From positions 1 through 26,553 of the forward strand of contig CAZMVU010000048.1 of NCBI GenBank assembly GCA_964569295.1: a stretch of DNA of 26,553 nt, read 5' to 3'. A model generated the notes under the pieces. That model worked only from the letters and a program-made list of their open reading frames with translations, made no database searches and was not told the DNA's origin. A program made the position numbers and the translations under genes. Position 1 is the first letter of the stretch. Every line of letters begins with the position of its first letter. Shown piece after piece: positions 8,471-17,294 of this stretch. The DNA comes from CAZMVU01 sp964569295. Lineage in GTDB: Bacteria; Hydrogenedentota; Hydrogenedentia; Hydrogenedentales; JAGMZX01.

Positions 8471-9432
8471 AGCAAATCCCCTTGCTCGCCCGCGCCACGC
8501 TCGTAATTCTTTCCGCCGCTGACATTGCCTTCGGGGTCCCAGAGTTCGCCGGGCCGCGCTGGGTCTGCGTCGAAGTCCATATCCTCGGGCATGTCGTCCG
8601 GGTCCGGCGCCACCTGCAGCACCGTGTCTATGTCCTTGAGTACACGCTCCAGCAGCTTCTTCTTGGCGAAGACATCGCGCAGGGCATAGCGCACCTCCCG
8701 TTCGAGGTTTTTCTGCACGCTCGCCGCCATCTCAAAGGCCACCGGCACCGTCATCTCTACCTTGTAGAAATCGGCCACGTCATAGACAAAGCTGAGTTGC
8801 TTGCCCGTGTGCACGAAGCCGAGCGCCGGCGAATAGCCGGCGGCCACAATGGCCGCATGACACAGCCCGTAGAGGCAGCTATTGCCCGCCGAGAGCGCCC
8901 GGTTCACCGGGTCGGCCTTGTTCCAACTGTCGCGTTTGTAGGATCGGCCCTTCCACTCGACGCCAAATTCGAGGGCGGCACGCGCATACGCATCGCGCAC
9001 GCGCACGCCCTCGCGCCCGCGAATCTGCTGTAGGGTCCATTCTCTGGGAATGGGCTCCTCGAAGCGGATTTCATACATCCGCCGGACGACCTTGAGGCGT
9101 GTGCTGCGGCGCGACACGAGGGCAGCCTGGTGCAGCAGCCGTTCGGCACTGCGCGTGGCGCCCGTGCCCGCAGCATAGAAGCGCACCCCCTGCTCGCCAC
9201 ACCACGCCACGAGGCAGCCATTGTCCGCCAACGCCAACACCGCCGCATGCGTGATCTTCGTCCCCGGACCCAACATCAGCAACGCCAGCCCCGCACACGG
9301 CACCGGCGTCACCCCGTCCACATTATGAATCGCAATCGCCTTCGCCTCCTGGTCAATCCGCGCACGCTCGACATACAAATACGAAAGCCGGTCGCGCACG
9401 GCCGGCAACTGATGCAGGTTTTTCGTGAGCAT
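8467..9432 (-). CDS. cas1: Cas1, type I-E integrase
   Basis: 321 residues from ATG 9432 (a GTG at 9435 is directly upstream; an AGGTGAGG-like ribosome site precedes both). Cas1 is the metal-dependent integrase that joins new spacers at the leader-repeat junction. Numbered from the ATG, catalytic residues are Glu141 (in RGREGVR), His208 (in GFVHTGK) and Asp221 (in YDVADFYK), matching E. coli E141, H208 and D221. After the core, about residues 272-321 form an acidic, Pro/Asp-rich tail (DPDDMPEDMDFDADP...) that is longer than in E. coli Cas1 (305 residues) and ends EQGDLL, a possible clamp-binding pentapeptide. It follows cas6e after a 122-bp gap with no visible gene, the largest gap in the cas operon, and overlaps cas2 by 4 nt. 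Confidence 0.97.
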   Translation of the reverse strand: MLTKNLHQLPAVRDRLSYLYVERARIDQEAKAIAIHNVDGVTPVPCAGLALLMLGPGTKITHAAVLALADNGCLVAWCGEQGVRFYAAGTGATRSAERLLHQAALVSRRSTRLKVVRRMYEIRFEEPIPREWTLQQIRGREGVRVRDAYARAALEFGVEWKGRSYKRDSWNKADPVNRALSAGNSCLYGLCHAAIVAAGYSPALGFVHTGKQLSFVYDVADFYKVEMTVPVAFEMAASVQKNLEREVRYALRDVFAKKKLLERVLKDIDTVLQVAPDPDDMPEDMDFDADPARPGELWDPEGNVSGGKNYERGAGEQGDLL

Positions 9433-9554
9433 CACACACCCCCCTCACCTTCGCGGACGGTTGCAGCCCACCAACCCACACGACACCACCTGCGTATTCA
9501 GGCCGATTCAACTGCCAAGGAACACACCGCCGCGCCTCAAAGGACGACGGGGTT

Positions 9555-10241
9555 TCAGGCCGGGCGTACGCTCAACAATCCGAATCCGTACGCCTTACCC
9601 CGGCCAATTCCATCCCCTAGTGCAGTACGGAAGAGTCCGGCGTCTGTAATGCGAAGGCGGCCCTCGAAGAGGACCGAGCCAAACCGCATCGTGCGCTTCA
9701 GTTCTCCGCAACGTGCATCGACATCCTGCTCCGGATTGACCCGCAAGTCAGGCACTTCTGAACTCGCCTCGGTTGAGACAAGTTCGAAACCGTGCTGCTC
9801 ACCTTTTCGCCGGAGCCACGCGGTACATTCTTCCGGCGTGCGCAAGGGCACGCGGCGAGGCTTGCCTGTCGTACCATCAGCATTGCGCTTTGTGCACAGC
9901 GTCACGTTTGCGCGGAGCCTGAACGTCAAGGTTTGTCCATCAGTCAGATGGTCGTAAGCGCGCTCGACGTTCTTGTGTGCCGGCGCTTCGGCCAAGTAGC
10001 GTGCCCGCTCCTCCAGGACTGCCCAGTCAGGCTCGGTGGCCGATTGCACAAGAACAGTCGGCGTTCCGATGCACCGGTCGATTTCCGTTCGAAAAAGCAC
10101 GCTGTGCTTCTTCCGAAAAGCCGTGGGTTTAGGGTCTGGGGGAAAGGCCGACAGGATCGTGCGGTGAAGCTCACGCGGGTTTGCCAGGTCGCGGCGTACC
10201 TCGCGCCCGCGCGGGTCGAGCACTAACCTTGAGAGATACAT
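9555..10241 (-). CDS. cas6e: Cas6e, CRISPR RNA endoribonuclease
   Basis: 228 residues, the usual size. It cuts the array transcript at the 3' base of each repeat hairpin and stays bound to the crRNA in Cascade. Visible features are the N-terminal RAMP strand (MYLSRLVLDP), a His at residue 26 in the helix ELHRTIL at the position of the catalytic His of Cse3/CasE enzymes, and the C-terminal glycine-rich loop GDGIGRGKAYGFGLLSV. The basic segment around 110-130 (CTKRNADGTTGKPRRVPL) fits RNA contact. The start overlaps the end of cas5e by 19 nt. Confidence 0.96.
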   Translation of the reverse strand: MYLSRLVLDPRGREVRRDLANPRELHRTILSAFPPDPKPTAFRKKHSVLFRTEIDRCIGTPTVLVQSATEPDWAVLEERARYLAEAPAHKNVERAYDHLTDGQTLTFRLRANVTLCTKRNADGTTGKPRRVPLRTPEECTAWLRRKGEQHGFELVSTEASSEVPDLRVNPEQDVDARCGELKRTMRFGSVLFEGRLRITDAGLFRTALGDGIGRGKAYGFGLLSVRPA

Positions 10242-10945
10242 GCGTAGACCTCCTCCATGGTTTCGATGACGGGGAATGCGGTGGCCCAGTCATTCTTCAG
10301 ATGGCGCAGGGCGTGCCGGCGCCGGCCATTGGCATAGCTGATGGGCGTGTCCATGCGCGCCGGGCCCTCGCCGGGGTCGGCCTCGAACACCAGGCGCAAC
10401 TGCTCGGGGGTATCCACATCGCGGTCACGTGCGCGGCGGCGCCAGGGCAAGCCATGGAGCACCTGCTGAACATCACCCTCCCGGAACCCGAGGTTCAGCG
10501 GTGGGGTTGGCGGGAATGACTTACGCCCCAGGTAGAGCGGCCAGACGGGTGCATCGAGCGCCCGGCTGCATTGCTCTAAGATTGTTTCGTTACCGGCGAG
10601 CGCCACGTGGAACTCAGCGTCGGCCAGGTAATAGCGCTGGGACACCACGGTGTCGCCAAGACTACCGCTGGCGCGCATGACGCCGTAGCGCTTGCCGAGG
10701 AAATCGCCGCCGCCCACGGTGTGGTAGTCGCGGCTGAACACCCCGGGACGGTCGATGCGCAGGCCCATTTGCAGCGCCGCGAGGTCCTCCACCGGTTCTT
10801 CGCGGTCGCGGCCGAGGGCAGCGCAGACCAAGCCGATAACACCGCTTTTCGAAGGGTGGCGGTCGGTGTCGCGCTCGGTAAACCGGCTCTGCACACCCCA
10901 GGCCTGCATGGGGCCGGCGAGACGCAATACAAGACAACGGCTCAT
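10223..10945 (-). CDS. cas5e: Cas5e, Cascade subunit
   Basis: 240 residues, near the family length. Cas5e (CasD) caps the crRNA by holding the 5' handle and contacts Cse1. The N-terminal RAMP strand CLVLRLAGPMQAWG, the following SRFTERDTDRHPSKSGVIGLVCAALG region and the glycine-rich HTVGGGDFLGKRYG segment are typical of CasD. The ATG overlaps the cas7e stop as ATGA, and its own end overlaps cas6e by 19 nt, so these subunits are translationally coupled. Confidence 0.96.
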   Translation of the reverse strand: MSRCLVLRLAGPMQAWGVQSRFTERDTDRHPSKSGVIGLVCAALGRDREEPVEDLAALQMGLRIDRPGVFSRDYHTVGGGDFLGKRYGVMRASGSLGDTVVSQRYYLADAEFHVALAGNETILEQCSRALDAPVWPLYLGRKSFPPTPPLNLGFREGDVQQVLHGLPWRRRARDRDVDTPEQLRLVFEADPGEGPARMDTPISYANGRRRHALRHLKNDWATAFPVIETMEEVYACISQG

Positions 10946-12063
10946 GACGCATCCTCCGGAAGCGTGGCAATGACAGCATCAACGAATTCCCTGGCGTTCT
11001 TCTGCTCGCCGAGATTGCCACAGGCGCAGGAATCGCTGAGGCAGAAGTGGACCTTGGCCTTGGCGTCGCCGCCATAGACCACGGCGAGTTTGCCGTAGTA
11101 GTTGTCGAGGGCTTCGATGCTGGCATCCACCAAACCCTTGCCGTTGGCGCGGGCGGGTGCCTCGAAAGCGTTGGCCAGGGACCAGGGCGCGCCTTCCTCG
11201 CGCACAACAGCAAAGCCGAGGCTCGGCGGGTTGTGTGCCGCGAAGGTGTTCTGCTTACCCGTGGGAATGGCCCTGATGGCCGCTTCGGTGAAGGCAGAGA
11301 CCGTCTTTCGAGCCAGTTCACTATCGCCACCCAGGTTTTCCACTAGCTTTTCCCAGTGAATGACGGCGTAGCGGTAGAAGCAGGCCGAGTTGAACTCAAT
11401 GGTTCCCATCATGCCGGCACCGGTCTCTTCCTCTTCCCGGGCGAGTTCGTCGACCGCCGTGTAGAAATCCATGTCCATGTCGACCTTGTGGGTCGAAATG
11501 GCGTGGGCCACCTGGCAGGCGGCATCAACATTGGTCGCGGGAAGGTCGGCAATCATGCGGCCGAACATGGCGATGTCGGCGTTGCCGCGGGCATCGAGCA
11601 CCGTTGCCTGGAACAGTTTCACGAGGTCCTTGTCCAGGGTCCCTTTCTTTTTTCCGGCTTCCTGGAGAAGGTCATCCCACTTTTCCGTGACCTTTTCAGC
11701 GAGCTCGGCGATCTTGTCGCGGCCAAGGAAGAGTAGGTAGCTTGCGTGCGGCACGTTCTTCTCTGTCTTGATTCCAAGGCTCCGGCTGACGAACTCGGCG
11801 ACCTGCGCAATCTCGGCTTCCAGTTTGTCCCGCTTCTTCAGCTCTTCGGCAAGCATCTCGTTGAGGCGCTTGGTGCGCACGGCGAGGTTGCCGCTGAGGT
11901 CGGCGTGTTTCATGGCGTGCTCGCGCATAGCGCGCTTGATGCACTGACTAGAGACGCGTGCCCGGCGCACACCGCCGAAGACGCAGTCTTTCGGGCTGTT
12001 GGTGTCGTCGCGGTTGAGACACGAGGGGGCGAAGTTCTGGATGAGGTGCAGTTCGATAAACAT
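10942..12063 (-). CDS. cas7e: Cas7e, Cascade backbone subunit
   Basis: 373 residues, slightly longer than E. coli CasC (363). Six copies normally line the crRNA spacer in Cascade. The N-terminus FIELHLIQNFAPSCLNRDD, then FGGVRRARVSSQCIKRAMRE, is the CasC signature (LNRDD and RVSSQ-x-x-KRA). The RNA-binding core around the middle contains VDMDMDFYTAVDELAREEEETGAGMMG and NSACFYRYAVIHW, also family-typical. It starts 3 nt after the cse2 stop and overlaps cas5e by 4 nt. Confidence 0.97.
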   Translation of the reverse strand: MFIELHLIQNFAPSCLNRDDTNSPKDCVFGGVRRARVSSQCIKRAMREHAMKHADLSGNLAVRTKRLNEMLAEELKKRDKLEAEIAQVAEFVSRSLGIKTEKNVPHASYLLFLGRDKIAELAEKVTEKWDDLLQEAGKKKGTLDKDLVKLFQATVLDARGNADIAMFGRMIADLPATNVDAACQVAHAISTHKVDMDMDFYTAVDELAREEEETGAGMMGTIEFNSACFYRYAVIHWEKLVENLGGDSELARKTVSAFTEAAIRAIPTGKQNTFAAHNPPSLGFAVVREEGAPWSLANAFEAPARANGKGLVDASIEALDNYYGKLAVVYGGDAKAKVHFCLSDSCACGNLGEQKNAREFVDAVIATLPEDAS

Positions 12064-12066
12064 GGT

Positions 12067-12594
12067 CTATTCTCCTTCGGTGACGGCTTCTGCCGCGGTT
12101 TCCTGTTCTTCCTGTTCACGGGCCCAGAAGTCGCGGGCCCAGGTGCGCTGGACCCAGCGGTCGGGGTGGCCCCAGTGGTTGATGTGCCGGAGGAGCAGCG
12201 TGTAGTTAACGGGCACTTCCTTCGAGGCGGCCTGGCTGACCGCGTGACGCAGGTGCTCGGGGAGCGCGTCGTGGTGCGCGTTGAGCAGTACCGTGAAACG
12301 CCGCTCGATGCTCTCCATGCTTTCGCGCGCGCCGCCAACTCGACGCATGGTCGCGCCCATGGAGCCGGCTGACGCGTTGTGGTGCGGGTGCGCTGCGAAA
12401 AGCGCCGCCACCAGATAGAACGCGTTTTCCTGTTGACGGTTGGGCTCAGGCGGGAACCAGGGGACCACATAGGGGTGCATTTCCGCCACGGTTCCCGGCG
12501 GCTTGCCGAGACCGCGGCGCAGGTGGGCCAGGGCGCCGCGTTGTTCACGCTGGGCGATTTGGCACAGGTAGCTGATGAATGGATGGTCAGACAT
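12067..12594 (-). CDS. cse2: Cse2 (CasB), Cascade small subunit
   Basis: 175 residues from ATG 12594 (MSDHPFISYLCQIAQ). An in-frame extension of 27 residues to 12675 lies wholly inside cse1, is Ser/Arg-rich and is unlike the family, so I reject it. Cse2 dimers stabilise the displaced strand and the crRNA-DNA hybrid. The mostly helical sequence contains RGALAHLRRGLG, the basic-helix signature of CasB, and RRFTVLLNAHHDALPEHLRHAV. The last 20 residues are acidic. The start overlaps the cse1 end by 8 nt. Confidence 0.93.
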   Translation of the reverse strand: MSDHPFISYLCQIAQREQRGALAHLRRGLGKPPGTVAEMHPYVVPWFPPEPNRQQENAFYLVAALFAAHPHHNASAGSMGATMRRVGGARESMESIERRFTVLLNAHHDALPEHLRHAVSQAASKEVPVNYTLLLRHINHWGHPDRWVQRTWARDFWAREQEEQETAAEAVTEGE

Positions 12595-14134
12595 GTTCAG
12601 CGGCTCCTTCGGTTGCTCCCGTTTCGACCGGGAGGTGTTTCTTGAGTTGGTAGTTGAGCGCGCGCTCAGCGGCAACAGCTGCCTTGAGTGCGCGGGCCGA
12701 ACCGTCGAGGTTGGCTGTGGTCACTCGGAGTGCCTCACGCGCCATGCGGCGCACAACGTCACGCCATTCGTCGAGGGTTTCGTCGGGCGCGTCGGGCAGG
12801 CGCGTGAAGTGCTCGTAGAAAGGCGGCTCGAGACCGGCCCAGAAGTGTCGGCGAGAGGGAAAGCTATCGCGCAGTTTTCGAACCACTTCTTTGTCGGGCG
12901 AACGCCCTTCCGGTGAATCCGAATCCGGCGCGAGCATCCGCGTTGCCAAGGTCCACAGGGCGCTACCCAGGGCGGAAGCGCCTGCTTCAGCATCATCAAC
13001 AAGAAGCTGGACATTGCCTGCCAGTTCTTCATCGCGAAGATAGGCAAGCGGCAGTGGCATGCGCTCGTGGCGCCAGTAATTCACTTTGGCTTGGTCCGTG
13101 CAAAGCCCGATGACATCCAACCAGACAGGAAGGCCCGATTGCGCGATGCGTTCCTGTCGTTCTGCAAGATACTCGAGCGTTTGGGGGCGTCGATGGAGCT
13201 CGCCGCTTTCCGCCAGCAAGACGTGTGCGTCGCGCCAGAGTCCACGTTCCTCCTGGAATCTGAGTGGAAGAAAACCTTTGGTGTCGTCGCGCCGGTGAAC
13301 GGCCATCATGGCGTCTACAAGTGAATCACTCGAAACGGCACTTCCCTGGAGAAGATGCACACCACGCACGACACCATGCTCTGGAATCAGAAGAAGCCGC
13401 CTGCTCTGCCAAGTGAGGTAATCCAGATAGCCGTGAGGGGCACGTTTCTCAGCCGGAAGAAGCTGGTCGCGTTCCCATGCGGGACAGTCCTTTTCATCGC
13501 CGGGAATGGGCCCTTGCGTGTTGTAAGGAAGTAGGTTCAAGAGGAGTGTTTCCTGAAGGTTGCTTCCCTTCAGCAACACGAGCGCTCCTGCAATCAGCGG
13601 GGCGTGAGAAAAGTTGAAGGGCTTGCTCACACCCCCGCCGAGGGCATAGGCCTGCGTTGCAATAAGTACCCGAGCAGCTTCGGCGTAACTCAAGGGTACC
13701 GGGTCGTCGTCGAAAGAGTGGTCGAAGACAAGGGGGTTGTTTCCCGAAGATGCCTCCTGACAGAGTTTCGATATGGGCTTCGCGGCAGATTCACGGACTT
13801 CGTCTTCCGTGGACTGATAGAAGGGCCTCGATTCGTGAAACAACTCGAAGCGTGGCCCCCAGTGGTCCAGATAAGCATTGAAAGTATCGGTAGGGAATTC
13901 AGTCAGATTCCATAACGCAGGCCAGTCTTGCTCTTTCTCAAGCCCCAACACTCGCTGCGCCAGAGCCAATAGCAAGCGATAGAGACTTGCTGTTATCACT
14001 GGTGATGGCGCAACAACCTCGCTGAGCTGATGGGAACTCAGAAGTACATCGCGCAAGCCCAGTTCATCGGGCCGGCCGTCGCCCCAGATAACGGGTATCC
14101 AGGGCTCGTCTACCAGGTTAAAGCTCGGATTCAT
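12587..14134 (-). CDS. cse1: Cse1 (CasA), Cascade large subunit
   Basis: 515 residues from ATG 14134 (MNPSFNLVDEPWIPV, the usual CasA N-terminus). This start lies 9 nt from the GAGGAGG ribosome site at 14144-14150; an ATG two codons earlier (14140) is only 3 nt from it. Cse1 recognises the PAM, opens the target duplex and recruits Cas3. Length fits E. coli CasA (502). The N-terminal domain runs to about 360 and the C-terminal four-helix bundle covers roughly 380-500. The start lies inside the 3' end of cas3, so the two are coupled. Confidence 0.96.
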   Translation of the reverse strand: MNPSFNLVDEPWIPVIWGDGRPDELGLRDVLLSSHQLSEVVAPSPVITASLYRLLLALAQRVLGLEKEQDWPALWNLTEFPTDTFNAYLDHWGPRFELFHESRPFYQSTEDEVRESAAKPISKLCQEASSGNNPLVFDHSFDDDPVPLSYAEAARVLIATQAYALGGGVSKPFNFSHAPLIAGALVLLKGSNLQETLLLNLLPYNTQGPIPGDEKDCPAWERDQLLPAEKRAPHGYLDYLTWQSRRLLLIPEHGVVRGVHLLQGSAVSSDSLVDAMMAVHRRDDTKGFLPLRFQEERGLWRDAHVLLAESGELHRRPQTLEYLAERQERIAQSGLPVWLDVIGLCTDQAKVNYWRHERMPLPLAYLRDEELAGNVQLLVDDAEAGASALGSALWTLATRMLAPDSDSPEGRSPDKEVVRKLRDSFPSRRHFWAGLEPPFYEHFTRLPDAPDETLDEWRDVVRRMAREALRVTTANLDGSARALKAAVAAERALNYQLKKHLPVETGATEGAAEHV

Positions 14135-16820
14135 CGGCATTACCCTCCTCGGTTGTTCTTTCCAATGCTATCCCCAGCTGAGCATCCCACCTGAGGGTCC
14201 ATTCGTCGATTTCGCAGGTACGGTTTTGGAAAAGAGCCACCCGGCTATGACGTAGAAGTGCGTTCTTCTTCCATGCGGGCGGCGTTTCCAATTGATCATA
14301 GATGTTCCCCCAGTTCGGCAGGTTGACCCCGTGTTCCAGAAGGCGGCGGGTCATCGCTTGGTCGGGCGTCGCGGCCAGGTCATAGGGCTGGCTGCCCGCT
14401 TCGTCGAAACACAGAGTACCGTTAACAAGGTGCAGGCAAATCAATTGGGCGCTGAGTACATTTTGCACCCGGGTGCGCGCTTGAAGCGTCCTGTGTGCCT
14501 CGGGCGTGTCTTCCGTCAACTGGCGATTAAAATCAAGAAGGAGGTCACCATCTTCAGGATGGCATATCTCCATGACTCGCGCGTCAAAGCGTACGCGCTC
14601 ATCGCCTGATTCTCGCCGCAGCTCCAATTCCTGAAGCACCACACGGACAGACTCCTCGGCATGGAATTCGTGCCCGCCGTAGACGACTTCCACGAGTTGG
14701 TCGAGGTCCGCAGGAAACTCCAGTTGCCTTCGGTCACGCAGCACAAGCCAGGACCGAAGCATGACCGCCCGGTCGTATACGCGCGGAAACACCGGCAAGC
14801 CAGTGGTGTGCACCTCAGGTTCGAGCAGCCACAGTGTGGGCAGTTTCAGTATTGCGGGCCGCGAACGGTTGTGCCGGTGCAGGCGGCCGGTGCGCTGGAG
14901 CACGAGGTCAATCGGGGCCACTTCGGAAATCATGAGATCGAAATCAAGGTCGAGACTCTGCTCGATGACCTGTGTGGCCACCAGCACCGAACGGTGCGGA
15001 CGGTTGCCCACGGGACCGAACCGGTCGAGGCACCGCTTCTCGCGTTCGCTACGCTCACCAAAGGGATAGCGCGCGTGGAAGAGGTCGACATCAATGCCAT
15101 CGGCGCTGAGTGCCGCACGAAGATGGCAGTACGTTTCCTGGGCCGACCGCACGGTGTTACATATCCAGGCTACGCACCCGCCGTCGGCAAGGATGTTTCT
15201 GAGCATTCTGGCGAGCGCTTCCAGGTCGCGTGCCTGCCAGTGTAGGGTCACATGCCGTTCTTCGCTGGCATCGAAACCGTGAGAAGCAACCCTCCCATCT
15301 TCATAGGCGCAGGTGATCCGGGGATAGCCAGCCAGTTGAACGCGAGGCGCCTGGCCTGTGTACTTCTCGAACAGCCCCATGGTGCGCGCCTTTGGCAGGG
15401 TTGCGGAAAGAATGACAACCGTGCAATCGAGGGCACGCAGCCAGTCAACGAGGCGCTCGAAAAGGGTGAGCATGTGCACGTCGTAGGCGTGTACTTCATC
15501 GAACACCAGCGTCTTCTCGGAAAGCCCAAAGAGCCTCAGATAGCCATGGCGCACTTGCAGCACCGCCATGAGTGCCTGGTCAACCGTGCCGACGGCGCTG
15601 GGTGCCAAAAGACCGCGCTTGCGGCTCATGAACCAGTCATGGGCGACAACCGACCCAGCGTCGAGGGGCGCGTCGGGGTCAATACTATGCACGCGCAGTT
15701 TCGCGTAGTCATCGTTTAACGTAGCGTGGCTGTGCAGAAGATGAAGTTCCGGGTGGGAATCCTTGGAAATGCGCCTTACAAACTCCGCAATGCGCTGGAA
15801 CAGTTGGTTGCTGGTGGCCATTGTTGGGAGGGCAAAATAGCAGCCGCGCTGCCTTCGAGAACGCATCCAGGCTTGCTGCAAGAGAAGAGCTGCCTCGGTT
15901 TTGCCTTCACCCATGGGGGCTTCGATGATCACCAACGCTGGCAGGTCTGATGAATCGGCGAGTTTCTCTGCGGCGACCTGTAGAGGGCGAGGTTCGCGTA
16001 TGTGGGGAAACAAAGCTTGAAAGCTCGTGCGTTGAGCAGCGGCTGGCGCTCGGTTCCAGCTGGTTACTTCCAAAGCTTTCTGGGCGTGTTCCTTGGATGT
16101 AAGTCGATAGGCACCAAGGTCAACGTCGGCCTCAGCGTACGGAAAATGGTTGTTGTCTGAGCCCAACCAGTCTGAAAAGGTGACAATGCCAGCGAGTAAA
16201 GCGGCCGATGTGTTTGGATTGCCAGCCAACTCGGGGGCTGGAATCGACTCGGGGAGGAACGTCTTTGCTACACGGTCAACAAGCATCGCACGGACTGTAG
16301 GCCACGTGCTTCTTTGCTCGTCCCTGCGCAGAACGTTCCTTGTAGAGTTTAGTTCCCCAGCCGACGGAAAGACCCCATGATGCCCCCCAAGAACACGTGC
16401 AATGTGGCGGGCCATGCCCTGCGAAAGTGAATATCCCAAGCGAATCCCCTCCAAGTGGCGCGGCAAGCATACGGCAGTCACAGAGGCGTGCGGCATGCGC
16501 TGTGGCTGGCGCGTCTTAGTGGTAAGTCCGGCAGCGGCGAGGATGACCCCATGCTCTGGTCGTTTGATCTGAAATGCTGCGCAGGCTTTTCCCATGTCAT
16601 GCAAAGCAGCAAAGAACGCCGTCCAACAGACCGCCTGCTCAGGTGCGACGCCCCAAAGTCGACCGAGGCGTTTGGCGATTCCCATACCAGAAGGGGTGTT
16701 TAAGAGCGCGCGGCAAACAGTACCAACGTCAATGAGATGGCATACCAGAGGATGCCACAACTCGCCATCTGTCTTGGCCCACAACGCGCGCAACGCGGAC
16801 GTACCCTCTCCCGTAGCCAT
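14118..16820 (-). CDS. cas3: Cas3 nuclease-helicase, type I-E
   Basis: 900 residues from ATG 16820 (MATGEGTSALRALWAKTDG), preceded by GGAGAGGA. An in-frame extension to 17012 crosses the AT-rich promoter region and is not family-like. Cas3 is recruited to the R-loop and degrades target DNA. The N-terminal HD nuclease carries WHPLVCHLIDVG and His74-Asp75 (ALHDMGK), the same numbers as the E. coli HD pair. The SF2 helicase follows: motif I APMGEGKTEAAL, DEVH box LVFDEVHAYD, motif III LSATLP, and the motif V/VI region QSLDLDFDLMISEV...QRTGRLHRH. All core motifs are intact. It is the first gene of the cas operon. Confidence 0.97.
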   Translation of the reverse strand: MATGEGTSALRALWAKTDGELWHPLVCHLIDVGTVCRALLNTPSGMGIAKRLGRLWGVAPEQAVCWTAFFAALHDMGKACAAFQIKRPEHGVILAAAGLTTKTRQPQRMPHASVTAVCLPRHLEGIRLGYSLSQGMARHIARVLGGHHGVFPSAGELNSTRNVLRRDEQRSTWPTVRAMLVDRVAKTFLPESIPAPELAGNPNTSAALLAGIVTFSDWLGSDNNHFPYAEADVDLGAYRLTSKEHAQKALEVTSWNRAPAAAQRTSFQALFPHIREPRPLQVAAEKLADSSDLPALVIIEAPMGEGKTEAALLLQQAWMRSRRQRGCYFALPTMATSNQLFQRIAEFVRRISKDSHPELHLLHSHATLNDDYAKLRVHSIDPDAPLDAGSVVAHDWFMSRKRGLLAPSAVGTVDQALMAVLQVRHGYLRLFGLSEKTLVFDEVHAYDVHMLTLFERLVDWLRALDCTVVILSATLPKARTMGLFEKYTGQAPRVQLAGYPRITCAYEDGRVASHGFDASEERHVTLHWQARDLEALARMLRNILADGGCVAWICNTVRSAQETYCHLRAALSADGIDVDLFHARYPFGERSEREKRCLDRFGPVGNRPHRSVLVATQVIEQSLDLDFDLMISEVAPIDLVLQRTGRLHRHNRSRPAILKLPTLWLLEPEVHTTGLPVFPRVYDRAVMLRSWLVLRDRRQLEFPADLDQLVEVVYGGHEFHAEESVRVVLQELELRRESGDERVRFDARVMEICHPEDGDLLLDFNRQLTEDTPEAHRTLQARTRVQNVLSAQLICLHLVNGTLCFDEAGSQPYDLAATPDQAMTRRLLEHGVNLPNWGNIYDQLETPPAWKKNALLRHSRVALFQNRTCEIDEWTLRWDAQLGIALERTTEEGNADESEL

Positions 16821-16859
16821 GCGGCTTCCTCTCCGATAGAATCTTGTCCGGCCTGAACA

Positions 16860-16915
16860 TCTTCCAGTCAGTAGATAGCGTGATATATCTATACAAAGAA
16901 TGTCAATAGCTATAT
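16860..16915 (-). promoter_or_regulatory. AT-rich upstream region of the cas operon with short dyads
   Basis: About 40-95 bp before cas3 the DNA turns markedly AT-rich. A perfect TTGACA box lies on the minus strand at 16906-16901, but no well-placed -10 hexamer follows: TATATC at 13-nt and TATCAC at 15-nt spacing are both suboptimal. Perfect 8-bp palindromes GATATATC (16882-16889) and ATAGCTAT (16906-16913) plus a GATAG at 16874 suggest regulator binding. This is the likely cas promoter region, though not resolved to a start site. Confidence 0.4.
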
Positions 16916-17205
16916 GTGCAGTTGCATTCCGTCTGAGATACGGCGAGTATTGGGTAGCCCGATTACAGCGCGATGGAACTTCAACCCACCCATTCCGACT
17001 TAAGGCGCCCACTGGTCAACAGAAGTGCCGGCAGGCCGTATTCGAAGAACTCGCCGCACGCATCCACGAGGTGGTGGCCGAAGCGAAGGCTTCCGGAATG
17101 GCCAACGCGCAAGTCCAGAATTTGGTGAAGAAATGCCTGGCCAGCGAAACGAAACTCTACGGCCCCGTTCCACCATCCATCGCCGCGTTGGCGAAAACCA
17201 AGTGA
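16900..17205 (+). CDS. Possible small gene or 3' gene remnant, unknown
   Basis: An open frame of 101 residues. The first 40 residues read through the AT-rich cas promoter region and look non-coding. The last 60 (from about QAVFEELAARIHEVVAEA to KLYGPVPPSIAALAKTK) have protein-like composition, a predicted amphipathic helix and codon use like the neighbours. There is no good ribosome site for the 16900 start. It may be the surviving 3' end of a lost gene or a very short protein. I recognise no family. Confidence 0.3.
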   Translation: MSIAICAVAFRLRYGEYWVARLQRDGTSTHPFRLKAPTGQQKCRQAVFEELAARIHEVVAEAKASGMANAQVQNLVKKCLASETKLYGPVPPSIAALAKTK

Positions 17206-17249
17206 ACGTTGCGTATTCCGACGGAAGGTGCCCATTCCATTGCGATGGG

Positions 17250-17281
17250 TAGACGCCTCCTGATTGCACTATTCGCGTCTA
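17250..17281 (-). terminator. Weak candidate terminator hairpin after the acidic-protein gene
   Basis: Perfect 7-bp arms TAGACGC (17250-17256) and GCGTCTA (17275-17281) lie 13 nt after the stop of the last gene of the second operon, with an 18-nt loop and no T-run. It could be a weak or Rho-assisted terminator between the two operons. Confidence 0.3.
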
Positions 17282-17294
17282 AGGATTGTGGATT

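Noticed and set aside
12595..12675. 27-residue N-terminal extension of Cse2
   Set aside because: It lies entirely within cse1 and is low-complexity; ATG 12594 gives the normal family length.
16821..17012. 64-residue N-terminal extension of Cas3
   Set aside because: It crosses the AT-rich upstream region, is not family-like, and the internal ATG at 16820 has a ribosome site and places the HD pair at residues 74-75.
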